From NCBI GenBank assembly GCA_015178975.1, contig WHVD01000178.1:1-64000 (forward strand): a stretch of 64,000 nucleotides of DNA, read 5' to 3'. Below are positions 35,140 through 45,619 of the stretch, piece after piece. Position numbers and translations under genes: made by a program. The notes under the pieces are model-generated. The model was not told the DNA's origin. It did not search any database and saw nothing but the letters and a program-made list of their open reading frames with translations. How positions within the stretch are numbered: the first letter of the stretch is position 1; each line of letters starts with the position of its first letter. The stretch is from Hysterangium stoloniferum (taxonomy: Eukaryota; Basidiomycota; Agaricomycetes; Hysterangiales; Hysterangiaceae).

Positions 35140-38100
35140 ATCTGTAAGAGTCGAGTCATGTACATGCACGTGACCACCCACATTCACCCACATCGATAAC
35201 CTGGGATAACCCCCACATGATCTGTTAACCCCCGTGAGTAAAAATACAAATAAACAAATCACAACAAAGTGTGATCTCTGTGACACAACGTGTCAATATC
35301 ACAGTCAGGACACGTCACACACCCTGCTTCCTGCTTCTATTCTCACCTGATGTCTTCCAGCTCAATCAACCTGTCAAGCCTTCTCAAAGTGGCCGGAGAT
35401 GACATTATCAGAGCGTATCGGACAAAAGTGAGTGTATAAATATTTACGCCTTGGAGTGCGGACAACAGCTAAATTGATTGTTAATTCTTTCAGTACTTCA
35501 CTACTGGTATCATTGAAGCATCTGGCGACTTTCTTTCCAACAAGAATGCTATAAATTGGGTGAATGCTGAAAATTTCCAGCATTTTGTAGTCGAATGGCT
35601 CCAGGTTCCCACACCGTGTACTCCACAGATAATCGAGTCTTCAACATCTGCAAGTGCACTTCCATTGAGACAGTATAAACGACAGCGGGGATCATCAACA
35701 TCTTCTGAGCATTCAGTGGTGATAGCCAGTAAGCTTCATATTCCCTCCAGATGTTCTTTGCTAATTTTCATGAGATAAATGACTGCGGAGAGTATCTAGA
35801 TCTCCTCCTCCAATCACCTGGGTGACCCAAAGTAAGCTTTATATTTTCTCAGTCAGCTCCATTTTTGCTAATATTCGTTAGATAAATCTACTGGCACACC
35901 AGCCAAAAAGCATGCCCGGTATTCCAAACATCAAGCGATGACTGATGCTGGCTGGATACAGATCACACGCCAACAATGGGTCAAGCAGCTGGTTGAACTG
36001 ACAGAAATTCCTACGACCTGGCCAATTCCTAGGGAAGGTGAATCCATAGGATATATTCTTGATCTGACCAACAGCGCCTTCAAATTTATTGATTCCAATG
36101 GTAATCCACTCTCCATGGCAGCTATTATTAAGAACAAGGTATGTTCATTCTCATTCTTGATTTTAATATCTTATTATTATTATTTATATGTCAGTGTGTT
36201 GATGGTTGGGGTGATGGAAGTGGTGGAACCAAAGACGCTGGCCCTGTTGTCTTCCCCCTTGGCAAGATCAAAACTCAATGAGCTATTCATGTTTGCCGTG
36301 GCCATTTTATGTGCTCACGTGTGGATTCATCCTTATTCTTCAAGTATGAGCGCTATAGTGACGATTTCAAGACCTTTGAGGAGATCCACAATGCACAGAT
36401 GGCCAATAATGCAGCTGAAGCAGATTCAGTTATTGGTGTGGCTGCAGCGTAAGTCCTTATTATCTTTATATTCACTTCATTAGCTTTAATGAGATTTGTT
36501 TAAGCTTTTATAATAGTGTTGCATTTCGAACATGTAAATTCAATGACGGAAAATGTAAGGGGCAGCCAATCATCCAGACTTTTGAACGTGTAAGTTTAAG
36601 ATTCTTTTTTATTTATACATTTCAACAGTGCTGTTCTTTAGATGACCGTATTTGGCAAGGATCAATTCATTGGATGCTCAGCAAGGCAACTTGCTGAAGA
36701 TAAACATGCCCACATTTTCTTCTCAATCCCACTCCATGTCTCCCAGTCCACATTAAATGATATTTTTACTACCCAGGGTTCCACATCTCGGGATACTGAA
36801 AAGTACACAGGTCCATGCTATTATACCGTCCCACCAACTGTTGGCTTGAAACAGGAGAAATGCCGTAAGTCTCAGTTCATTATTATACATATACACATAT
36901 ATTGTTAATTTATTATCTAGCCCACGTACATTTTGAAAATGGCAAATTACTTAATGGCCTCATCACCCGGCATCAGTGCCCCGCTCAGATTATAATATAT
37001 ACCCCAATTGATCCTTCCATTCGAAAAGCTGTCGTCATAACCACGCCTGGACTCCCCCACAATCATCTCCCTTACGCATTGCAAAAACTAACATTTGAGG
37101 CAACTGAACTCTACGTGGAGGCAATTGAGGCGGTTGGGCTTCTTGGTTCAACAGTGGGACAGATTGATCGAGGTCAGTGGTTCTTTCCATTTACTTGCCT
37201 TTTTATTGAGCATTATCATTATTAATGCTGTAGCTCCGACCACAAAAGCTCTGCTTGCATCACAAAAGGCCACTGACAGCAAGGCCACCAGCAGTCTCAC
37301 ACGACACCGAGTCAAACAGCGCATTCTCAGTGGGATGAAACAAAAGCAATATCCCGAGGGAAAGGATATAGCAGGTATGAGTTTTTTTAATTTGTTCTCA
37401 TCTCGTTCTGACATTTAATCTACCAGGTGTAAAGCACATGTATGAAAATATTGAGTTGAAACGGCCTGTGCAGGAGCGATACATCCAATCCATGCATAGT
37501 GAATTATGTAATGACGGTAATGATCAGATTGACGTTGTTGTAACAATGCTCCCTGATCTTGCAGAGCTTGTCCACAATGTCACCTCTACTCAGCATGATA
37601 CTACATACAAGCGTGTATTTGGAGCATTCAATGAGTGGGAGATTGTGATATGGCATCCATATTTGTGCCGCCGTGAGTCCACTTGTTCTTTAATCCTTAT
37701 TTTTATTGAACTTCGTGGTTACTCAGGTGTAGCAATAGGACGCATCTACTGCAATCGTGAAACTCGACAGGCCTACCGTTTAATTTGGACAGAATGGTTC
37801 AAGGCCATTGAGCGTGTCACTAACAAAAGCGTCAAATTCAAAGCCCTTCACAAGGAAGGCAAACATGCTATCTTCATGGTGGACGGTTCTGCTCCACAAG
37901 TGCAAGGCCTTGGTGACTTCTTGTTAACTCAAAATGATCCCTTGGTCAGCAGGATTGCGACAAAGGATCCACAAATTATAGTTCAGTATTGTAGTCGCAT
38001 TTGCAACATACATTGCCAACGGTACGTCTTTACTTTTCTTGCGACTTTGGTCTAATTGGCTTTCTAGAGGGGTTGAGCCTCTAAAGGCAGTTTGTTCACA

Positions 38101-39175
38101 TGAAGATTACAACCGCATTGTCCACTTTCAATATATCACGACACAGGAGAAGATGGATGAATTTACAGCTTGGTGCTTGGGGCATGAACAACCGAAAGTC
38201 CAAGGTATTTACTTTTTCTAAAACACTTACACCGTTATTACTTATTTTGGTTCTGCAGATTGGTGGCGGAACAAGCTTGCATATCCATGGTACATCCCTG
38301 CACTGTGCCGCCATTTTTCAAAAGTTCCATCAGCTGACTGGGATCTCGGACCAACCAACACAAATCTTAACGAACAGTCACATCAAGCAACAAATCGTGC
38401 CACAGGTGTCCACATCCCACTTGCAGAGGCAATTGACAGGTGAGTTACATGAATGATTTATAATTATCACAGATATCTAATCTCATTACTACAGTGCATT
38501 TGAATACGATAAACAGATTTCACGGGAACTTCAATTGGCATCGGAAAACTGCATCTTGACGAACCATCAAAACACACTCACACACTGGTTCATCTCAAAC
38601 AATCATCGGACTTCTCTACGTATTGAACGAGTGGACACGGCTGATCGCATACGCAAGGAGGTCACAAATATTGAAATCAAATTGGCAGCAGCATTAGAAG
38701 AAAAGAAGATAGCTATAGAGAACGTGAATCAATTACGAACTGAGAAGAAACAAGTGTCCAGTGGTAAGAAGATTAATCTCAAAACTTCTGGGAGAGGCTT
38801 TCCAACACCAGCTGTTGCAATATCCACCGAAAAGGAAAATTTCCCTTTCCCATCCCTATCCTTACCCTCTTCGTCTTATCCCACATCCGCCGAGCCCTTC
38901 TACGCATCACTCCCTCCTGAACTGGAGCCACCTCCATCTTCTTATAACGTTCATTTATCTTACCTCCAACAATCTAGACTGTACACGAATTCTGAGCCTG
39001 TGTTTCCATCTGCCACCTGCCCTCCCAATCTTCGTTCTAACCAATAACCGATATAATTTTTTTATTACTGTAATTATTTTAGTTCGTTATAATATTTAAT
39101 TAATTATTCAATTTTAATATTTAGTTAACTAATTAAACTTCCTTAAATGGACAGGATGACTCGACTCTTACAGAT
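35140..39175 (+). mobile_element. MULE-like DNA transposon inside Gypsy-G gag
   Basis: The ends are perfect 20-bp inverted repeats (ATCTGTAAGAGTCGAGTCAT and its inverse), flanked by TATACATA (35132-35139) and TATGCATA (39176-39183), an 8-bp duplication with one mismatch. 4036 bp. It carries one multi-exon transposase gene on the plus strand, opposite to the host element. The subterminal left region has AACCC-rich repeats. Confidence 0.85.
35350..39047 (+). pseudogene. MULE-like DDE transposase, multi-exon
   Basis: The first exon (35350-35427, MSSSSINLSSLL) joins 35494 onward. At least nine further exons follow, with introns of roughly 50-65 bp, to the stop at 39045-39047. The core reads HDTTYKRVFG (first Asp; exon 37438-37672), MVDGSAPQVQGLG (second Asp), a C-x2-H element (RICNIHCQR) and TNTNLNEQSH with the candidate catalytic Glu: the order seen in Mutator-like transposases. 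A C-terminal coiled coil (EIKLAAALEEKKIAIENVNQL) precedes a Pro/Ser-rich tail. An in-frame TGA at 36279-36281 (KTQ-stop-AIHV; CGA would fit) interrupts the otherwise clean model. Superfamily assignment is by motif order only; KDZ/Zisupton-like families are an alternative. Confidence 0.7.
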
Positions 39176-39183
39176 TATGCATA

Positions 39184-40321
39184 GCCTCGGTATTTGGCTC
39201 TTCTCTCCTTCGTGGTCTGTCTGAAGTTCCTGGTCTGCAGTCATCCTGGGGTGACACGTGGGAGTCTTGCTTCCACTGGCCAGAAGGACGGGTGCAATAG
39301 ATTTCTCTTGGAGTCTTCCCAAGATCTCCTCCCTCGTATCCGGGGGAAAACTCTTGAGGATAGATTTACGGTTTAGAGAGCGCAGAAAGCTAGTGCCAGG
39401 GGATCCTTGGAGATCTCGAATGAAGGTTTCGGATGTGTGAGCCGGGGAAGCAGGTACTTGGGTACTATCGTCATACAAGTGGAGAACTTCCATGAGCAAC
39501 TTGTCTCGTTTCTCACAGCAGTGGATGAGCCTATGTCGCAGGCTATGGTAGGCGAATGGGAGGTTCGGGGAGGCTTCGTATAGGGATCTTTCCAGTGTAC
39601 GCGTATAAAGATACCAGTAATCCACGTTAGGTACTGTTCCACCCCGATCTAGGATCACATGTAAGATCTGTAACGTGTCATCGTGCATGGCCACTAGGTG
39701 AAGAATCCATTTGAATAATGCTAGCCTTATACATCCCCTTCCGGCAATGTCAATGGTGACTAGTTCCTCAAACCACTTGGGGAGTTGCTCCACCAGCTGA
39801 TCTAGAGTACCGGTTTGGGAAAGGAAGGAATCGGTGATCATGATGCTATTCAACCTGCTTAGCCAGACGGATACTTCCTTAGGCATGTTGGGGTATCTAC
39901 CTAAGTAGTCCGCAGCTACTGCATCAATTTCCTTCTCTTCAATTTGTTCCGAGTAGTATTTGTCCCACTTGTCATTTGCTGGCTCAGCAAAATATACCTG
40001 ACCCCTAAAGGGATTCTGCAGCATCACTTGAGGCAGTGGAAATTTTAGACCGGTGTCGTTTCTGTTCGCTCGAGCGGTAAGGAGTCCGAGGGTTTCCGAC
40101 AGCTTAAAATAAGAGTTATCCTTGCTTGTTCCAGCAGAATTACCCATGGGAAGCCTGCATTCCCCTTGTGAAGGTTCCAAAACGGTATCGGCCTCTTGAG
40201 TCATTAGAGATGACTTTCTGTCGTGACATTACTGGGTAGCTCTAAGCCGGGATATTCCTTTCTAGTCTGAGGGGCACCTACGGGCGTAGGGATTCGGGTG
40301 GTTCCGCCACTGGTTAAGGTC
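39184..40321 (-). pseudogene. Gypsy-G Gag N-terminal region
   Basis: The frame 40204-39184 (about 340 aa of element sequence before the MULE) is rich in charged helices (DKYYSEQIEEKEIDAVAADY, ERSLYEASPNLPFAYHSLRH). A short frame from 40321 (MTLTSGGTTRIPTP) ends in TAATG overlapping the ATG at 40204, so the true start may be 40321 with a frameshift. It has no recognisable domain apart from its position as first gene after the 5' LTR. The MULE separates it from the capsid-like part. Confidence 0.6.
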
Positions 40322-40385
40322 ATAATACTACTAGCCGATTGTTCGCTCAGATCGCAGTGAATGAGGGTCCGGCCCGGATCACCAC

Positions 40386-41045
40386 TGTAAAGGGTCGAGT
40401 AGTTTACCACTCAATGTACAATTGTTATCGACTAACGATAGTACGAAATACAATTGACTAGTAGTTAAGATGTAGATTGCGATCGACCTTTAAGGTACGA
40501 TCGGCAGATAATTACAAGGACGGATCAACCTTACGGTACAATTCAATTGTTTAGCTAGTTGGGCTGAAGGCCGAATAGACAAGAGAAAGTATGTAGTGCA
40601 CGAAAGAGAGAGAATATCCTAAGAGAGTTAGTTACGATGGATATTCTTACCACGCTAGTCAAAAGCTTGAAGTTGAGTCAAATAGTAATAACGGACTTCG
40701 ACTGTTTCAGTGTGAAGTGTAATTACTATAACTCAATGAAGAGAGATAAGTAGAAGTTTGTTTTAGATAAGACCCCGAACCAGTACTTGTGTCTGCAGGT
40801 GATGGTTGTCGGGGTTGAAAAGTGTCTAAGTTTTAGTTGTGTGACTACTACTGTGACATACACATACTTCTTGTGGGCAAGAGCGCCCACCAGCATACAT
40901 GGGCTCTCGAACTAATAAAGTGTATTTATGAGTGATAAAGAGAGAATAAAAAATATAAAACAAAATGAAATAATTGTATTATAAAAGGCTTAAGGTCTAG
41001 GCTTAGAGCCCTTAGTCGCACCTCCTATATGACCTATCCTTCACA
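40386..41045 (-). repeat. 5' LTR of Gypsy-G
   Basis: 660 bp, nearly identical to 24707-25366. On the minus strand it starts TGTGAAGGATAG at 41045 and ends CCCTTTACA at 40386. Confidence 0.88.
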
Positions 41046-41611
41046 GGGGGGAGGTCTGGTACTACAAAACAAGTGGAGTTTGGCTTCAACTTATGTATTA
41101 CATCTTTGCATAAACTGTTAGAGTGCTCTGGTATTTCAGAAGAGCAAGTAGTACAATTTTTAGGCTGAAATGCTAAGGGTTGTGAGGATAAGAGTCATGA
41201 CTGGTTGACAATATCTTCAAGAGTATTCGGAGCAAGCAAAAGGGCTTAAACACAAATCTAGGTTGATATTTGAACTGAAGAACTATAGCATACATAATAG
41301 GGTTTTTATACAAAAGTATGACAAGAAGAATCTGTATTCTCCATTTCTGAAAATATGCTTGCTTGCAAACTTGGTGAACTTTCTCTTTGTCTATAGTTTA
41401 GGTCTACCTCCAATTATCTTATTAAGTTATGAGTATTGAAGGTCCAAGCACTGGAATGTGTGGAGCCACATGTATGTATGATGCAACTTATGATGTGATT
41501 AATGATGCAACTTATGATGCATTGAAAAATAAATTATGTTTGAATCACATCCCAGATGTTTAAATGACCTTTAGAGTATATTAGAATTTGGTATACTTAA
41601 TAGTATTCAGA
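41046..41611 (-). other. LTR-like remnant (family F)
   Basis: On the minus strand it carries the shared motif (ACATAAGTTGAAGCCAAACT, 41076-41103), then GACCTCCCC at the Gypsy-G junction. Further upstream it has ATAAAAACC...GTTCTTCAGTTCAAATATCAAC, resembling 17890-17935. It has no gene; 41400-41611 is unassigned. Confidence 0.4.
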
Positions 41612-42055
41612 TATCCTCCAATAGCGGCAACTCGAACTCCGATAAGAAGTCTGACAACAAGGGTTCTAATGACAAAAAAGGCAAGGGCAAACAGTCAAAT
41701 AAGTCCCAAGACAAGGACAAACCCAACCTAACTGGCAAACTCAGCTCCAATGGCAAGCTCCTACCACAAGAAAAGCAACACCGAATGGACAACAATATTT
41801 GTTTGTTGTGCATAGATCCCAGACACTGAGTCACCACATGCCCAAAGGCCACAAAAGCCCGATCGGCCAATATGGCCACAACGTCACAACCGGCTAAGCT
41901 GGCTGCTGAGTCAAAAAAAGATTAAGCAACTCTCTGGATTCTGTGTGGTTGGAGAGTTGCATTGAATCTCCTCGCACACTGGAAAATTGTCATCTTAACG
42001 CATCCGCTCTGTATGATCCAAATTCATTGTTTATAAATCTCACTTCGGAACCCTT
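41612..42055 (+). pseudogene. Gag nucleocapsid fragment (Gypsy-D copy 2)
   Basis: Ser/Lys/Asn-rich stretch (KKGKGKQSNKSQDKDKP), then GKLLPQEKQHRMDNN and a knuckle CLLCIDPRH-stop-VTTC, where Gypsy-D reads CLFCGKGGHKVSDC. It continues as LNASALYDPNSLFINL up to the LTR-C insertion. Confidence 0.75.
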
Positions 42056-42864
42056 TGTTACGACCAGAAATCCCAGGCACTAACTTATACGCACCCACAC
42101 CCTATATGCACCCATTATCAGTTTACCAGAATTCCCACCAGACTCCGTATGTCAGACTCATCTACATTTGACTTCGTCACGTTGTGTTTCAGTCACTGGA
42201 AAACCCACCGGACTCTGTTTCTGTCTATATCTGACCATGTCCCACATGTCAGTCACCGGACCCCAGTCAGAAAACCCGTCATCCCTCTAACAGAGCCCCA
42301 TTCCCATTTTAGTCAAATGACCTGTCACGATTCAGACTCCACTTCCGCTCCATTTCCTGTTATGGTTTATGATTTGTCACTATTCGGACTCCGCTCCATT
42401 CTGTCCTGTTCCTAACACCAATTTGGTGTTTACTATTCCCATTTTATGTATGTTTTGCTTGTTTTGTTTCATCATTACTGGATTCGGTATGACATTCACT
42501 CCACAGTCTATTTAAACTGGCAGATGTTGTACATACAATCCAGTCAGAAAATCAGCTTAGATTCCCCCCAGTAATCTAATACATTTTCCACTCTAAACTC
42601 CTACTTGAATTACACTGCTCACACTAGTCGGAGCCCACGGGCTCCAGCGCATCTATTTCTCTCACCAATCTCAACTCACGACCCACGACTCACGACCTAC
42701 AACCCCTCGACCCACGACCCCCACCTGGACTCCCCGGGTTTCCCGTCCACCTGTCTGAAATTGGACAACATGATCTAGCGAGGGTGCAGCCTATAAGCTG
42801 AAGCCAAGTCCTACTAGATGTCCTGCAGGTTTCTCCAGAAACCTGCCCTGTACGTATCCTAACA
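42056..42864 (+). mobile_element. Solo LTR, family C, copy 2
   Basis: 809 bp, TGTTACGACCAG to TCCTAACA, flanked by CCCTT (42051-42055, 42865-42869). It splits the gag-protease frame of the host Gypsy. Shared motif at 42787-42812. Confidence 0.93.
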
Positions 42865-43068
42865 CCCTTCAAGAGTCTTACTTTTCGAGCTCTCATAGAT
42901 TCAGGTTCAACCCATTGTTTTATAGATATAAATTTTTCCCAAAAAAATCAGTTAAAAACCTATGCAATAGATCCAATTCCACTCCAACTTTTTGATAGTA
43001 CCTCAAAACTCCATAATCTCACAAGCCTGCAAACTCCAACTTCGGTTCCTGTGTGGAATCTTTCAGAC
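42865..43068 (+). pseudogene. Retropepsin fragment (Gypsy-D copy 2)
   Basis: Reads FRALIDSGSTHCFIDINF (active-site DSG) and continues to LTSLQTPTSVPVWN, then is lost at LTR-E. It matches 54899 onward of Gypsy-D. Confidence 0.8.
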
Positions 43069-43069
43069 A

Positions 43070-43517
43070 GTTTGTCACAACCATCACAAGTCACAATATT
43101 GTCACAAATATTCAAAGGTAATTTTTGACAACTCTTCAACTCATCAAATTTGACTTGACAAACCTGAACAATATTTGACAACATCAAATCTCTTTCGATA
43201 TGTCTCATTTTGACGTCATGAATGATTTCATTATTAGTTCATAATATAGTCATAACGATATGAAGAAAAGCATAAAAGGGCCACGAAAGGAGCAAGGGAA
43301 GTCAGTCCAAATATCTGTAAATTAGTGATACTAGTAATCTAACTTGTCATAACTTCTTCGACAAATACTTCTGTGAGTTCTCGTGACTAATAATAGCCTC
43401 TTACTTCATTGACAGGGTGAATATATACTTCGTCAAATGAGGCTTTCAAGTTCGATCAGTAGAGTATTATTCAACTTTATTGAAGAATAATCGATTTGTG
43501 ACACAATGCTGTCACAA
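43070..43517 (+). mobile_element. LTR-like repeat, family E, copy 2
   Basis: Begins near TGTCACAACCATCAC and ends near GCTGTCACA; inverted match to 23700-24215. Host coding sequence is missing between protease and RT, so insertion was accompanied or followed by a deletion. No duplication seen. Confidence 0.6.
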
Positions 43518-44033
43518 AAAAGGATAAGTATCCACTTCCACTTATATCTGATCTGCTCGATGCTCCATGGAATGCCTGGATTTACACCAAAATAGACCTC
43601 AAACATGCCTATCATTTGGTCTAAATCTCCATGGGTGATGAATAGAAAACCACTTTTAGAACCTGCTATGGGGCCTTTGAGTGGTTGGTGATGCCCTTTG
43701 GACTCACCAATGCTCCATCTGTTTTTCAACGTTTTATCAATGACATTTTCTCCGACATGCTTGATGTATGTGTCATTGTTTACTTGGACGATATTCTTAT
43801 CTATTCCAATAATCCCACAGAACACGACAAACAGGTCCATGAAGTTCTCCGGAGACTCAGACAACATGGTTTATTCACGAATGATAAAAAATGTACTTTT
43901 GACACGGACTCCGTGGAATACCTGGGTTTCATAATGGGACCCGACAGACTCCACATGGACGAAACTAAAGTGCAAGTCATCAAAGATTGGCCAGAACCCT
44001 GAAAAGTTAAAGATATACAATCCTTCCTCGGCT
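43518..44033 (+). pseudogene. Reverse transcriptase fragment (Gypsy-D copy 2)
   Basis: From [16 protein letters not shown] through [11 protein letters not shown], a stop, [33 protein letters not shown] (YLDD active site) to [11 protein letters not shown] and a stop after WPEP. It then jumps directly to integrase, skipping RNase H. Confidence 0.85.
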
Positions 44034-44035
44034 TT

Positions 44036-44975
44036 GCTACACATCTATGTACTGGACTCTGATGGCCTCCGCCTCAGGATCCTTCAGTACAAATATGATC
44101 ATCCACTTTCTGGATATTTTGGGTACAACAAAACTCTATCATTAATAAGAAGAGAATATACTTGGCCCAGACTCCATGGATTCGTTAAGCACTATTGTAA
44201 ATCTTGCACTACTTGTCCCCACTCAAAATCTCAGCGACACAAGCCATACGGCCTTTTGAAACAACTCCTGGTACCAGAACACCTGTGGAATTCTATCTCT
44301 ATGGATTTCATTGAACACCTACCAGATTCCGAAGGCTTTTCTGCCATTCTAGTCATTGTTGACAGATTCTCAAAACAAGGTATATTCATCCCTACATATA
44401 ATACAATTATGTCCATGCAGTTAGCGGAACTTTTTATTATCTACGTATTTTCCAAGCACGGAGTTCCATCCCACATAACTTCCAATCGAGGATCAGAGTT
44501 CGTATCTCACTTCTTTAGATCCTTTGGGAAATCCTTAGACATGAAATTACATTTCACATCCAGACATCACCCGAAAGGCGATGGACAAACTGAACACATC
44601 AATCAGACATTGGAACAATATCTCCACATATATTGCAATTATCAACAGGACAATTGGAAATCCTTGTTACCACTTGCAGAATTTGCTTACAACAATGCAC
44701 CCTCGGCCACTACTGGCATTTCCCCATTCTTTGCAAATAAAGGATATAATCCAAATATTACAGTACATCCAGAATGAAATCTCACCTCCCCCCATGCTCA
44801 AGAGTTCACCATGGACCTCCACAAGCTCCATGAGCTCCACGAGGAACTCCGGACTGCAATAAAGTCCGCCCAAGAGCAATATCAACATTCAGTGGACAAA
44901 CACCGGATTCCGCCACCCAACTTCAAGATTGGTGATCATGTTTTTGTCAAAGCTCAATTCTTTAGGACTACCCAT
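44036..44975 (+). pseudogene. Integrase fragment (Gypsy-D copy 2)
   Basis: Zinc motif with CKSCTTCPHSK; core SMDFIEHLP (Asp), ITSNRGSEFVS (second Asp replaced by Asn), HHPKGDGQTEHINQTLEQ (Glu); then FAYNNAPSATTGISPF. A stop follows VHPE at 44775-44777. The tail ends DHVFVKAQFFRTT at the LTR-A insertion. Inactive. Confidence 0.85.
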
Positions 44976-45095
44976 TGTGAGAGATACTGCAAAATATATA
45001 GTCCAGAAGAGCCCATGCTATATTTCCATTATTATTTCTATTTTCTCATTTTATCATATGCATATATTTAGTTCAACAGCCTATGCATTGATTAC
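44976..45095 (+). mobile_element. LTR, family A, 5' fragment
   Basis: Starts TGTGAGAGATACTGC and matches the first ~120 bp of LTR-A, then breaks off in the sequence upstream of the Crinkler gene. Confidence 0.7.
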
Positions 45096-45619
45096 AAGAC
45101 AACACATGAGAGTCATACAGATGGAATCAAAGGTTAAATCAGGCACTTTGTCAACTATACCCCATTATTGGGAGGTATTAGGACGAAGAGCTGTTTGTTA
45201 TCTCACCATGTGTCCAACGTTGCTGACCGTCATGGTGGTATTTTACATGTCTCTGTCAAAAAAACTGTTCGAAATAGTCCAGGGAACAAACATCTTACTT
45301 CATATTCCCCCACACGTCCATAGCAACTTGTCCCCTTTAAAGACGGCATCACCGCTATCGTGTCAGCGCTCATTTGTCTGCGTTGGCTAATCGAATTCTG
45401 GTGTCACCCATTAGTTTGGTTGTCTGACAATGTGGTGTCAGATGGGTTCCTGCTTACTATATCTGATGATAGCTGCATGAATATTACGATTTTGCGTTCT
45501 TTTGTCAGGATTTGCGGTGAACCATTGATTACTATTGTGACATATGGTTGTGACTCGCTGCTAAGTTTCGGCCTTGTCACAGACTACAGCGTGGGACTTT
45601 GGAACGCAACAGCATAGAC
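45096..45619. other. Upstream region of the Crinkler-kinase gene
   Basis: About 520 bp between retroelement debris and the start codon. Short frames only. No clear TATA box; it probably holds the promoter. Confidence 0.4.

Larger units (their letters stand above)
24707..41045 (-). mobile_element. Gypsy-G: chromoviral LTR retrotransposon with nested MULE and solo LTR
   Basis: Two 660-bp LTRs (24707-25366, 40386-41045) bound a minus-strand element of 16.3 kb, or about 11.3 kb after removing the MULE (35140-39175) and LTR-B (33853-34840). Order 5' to 3': LTR, leader with a possible primer-binding site (minus-strand TGGTGATCCGGGCC at the 5' LTR edge), gag, zinc knuckle, protease, RT, RNase H, integrase, chromodomain, accessory ORF, polypurine tract, LTR. 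Several stops and frameshifts make it non-autonomous. Flanks are GGGAG on the left and a G-run followed by GAGG on the right, so the duplication is imperfect. The two LTRs differ by only a few bases by eye, suggesting a fairly recent insertion. Confidence 0.85.
41612..44975 (+). mobile_element. Gypsy-D copy 2, decayed, internal fragment
   Basis: Plus-strand order: gag tail with a damaged zinc knuckle (41612-42055), solo LTR-C (42056-42864), protease start (42865-43068), LTR-E (about 43070-43517), RT (43518-44033), integrase (44036-44975). RNase H is deleted. It matches Gypsy-D at 47789-58453 throughout. Confidence 0.8.

Noticed and set aside
34822..35286. 154-aa minus ORF starting MSQRSHFVVICLFVFLL with an apparent signal anchor
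   Set aside because: Its N-terminal part is the MULE end; the rest is Gypsy-G gag. The hydrophobic start is an accident of the junction.
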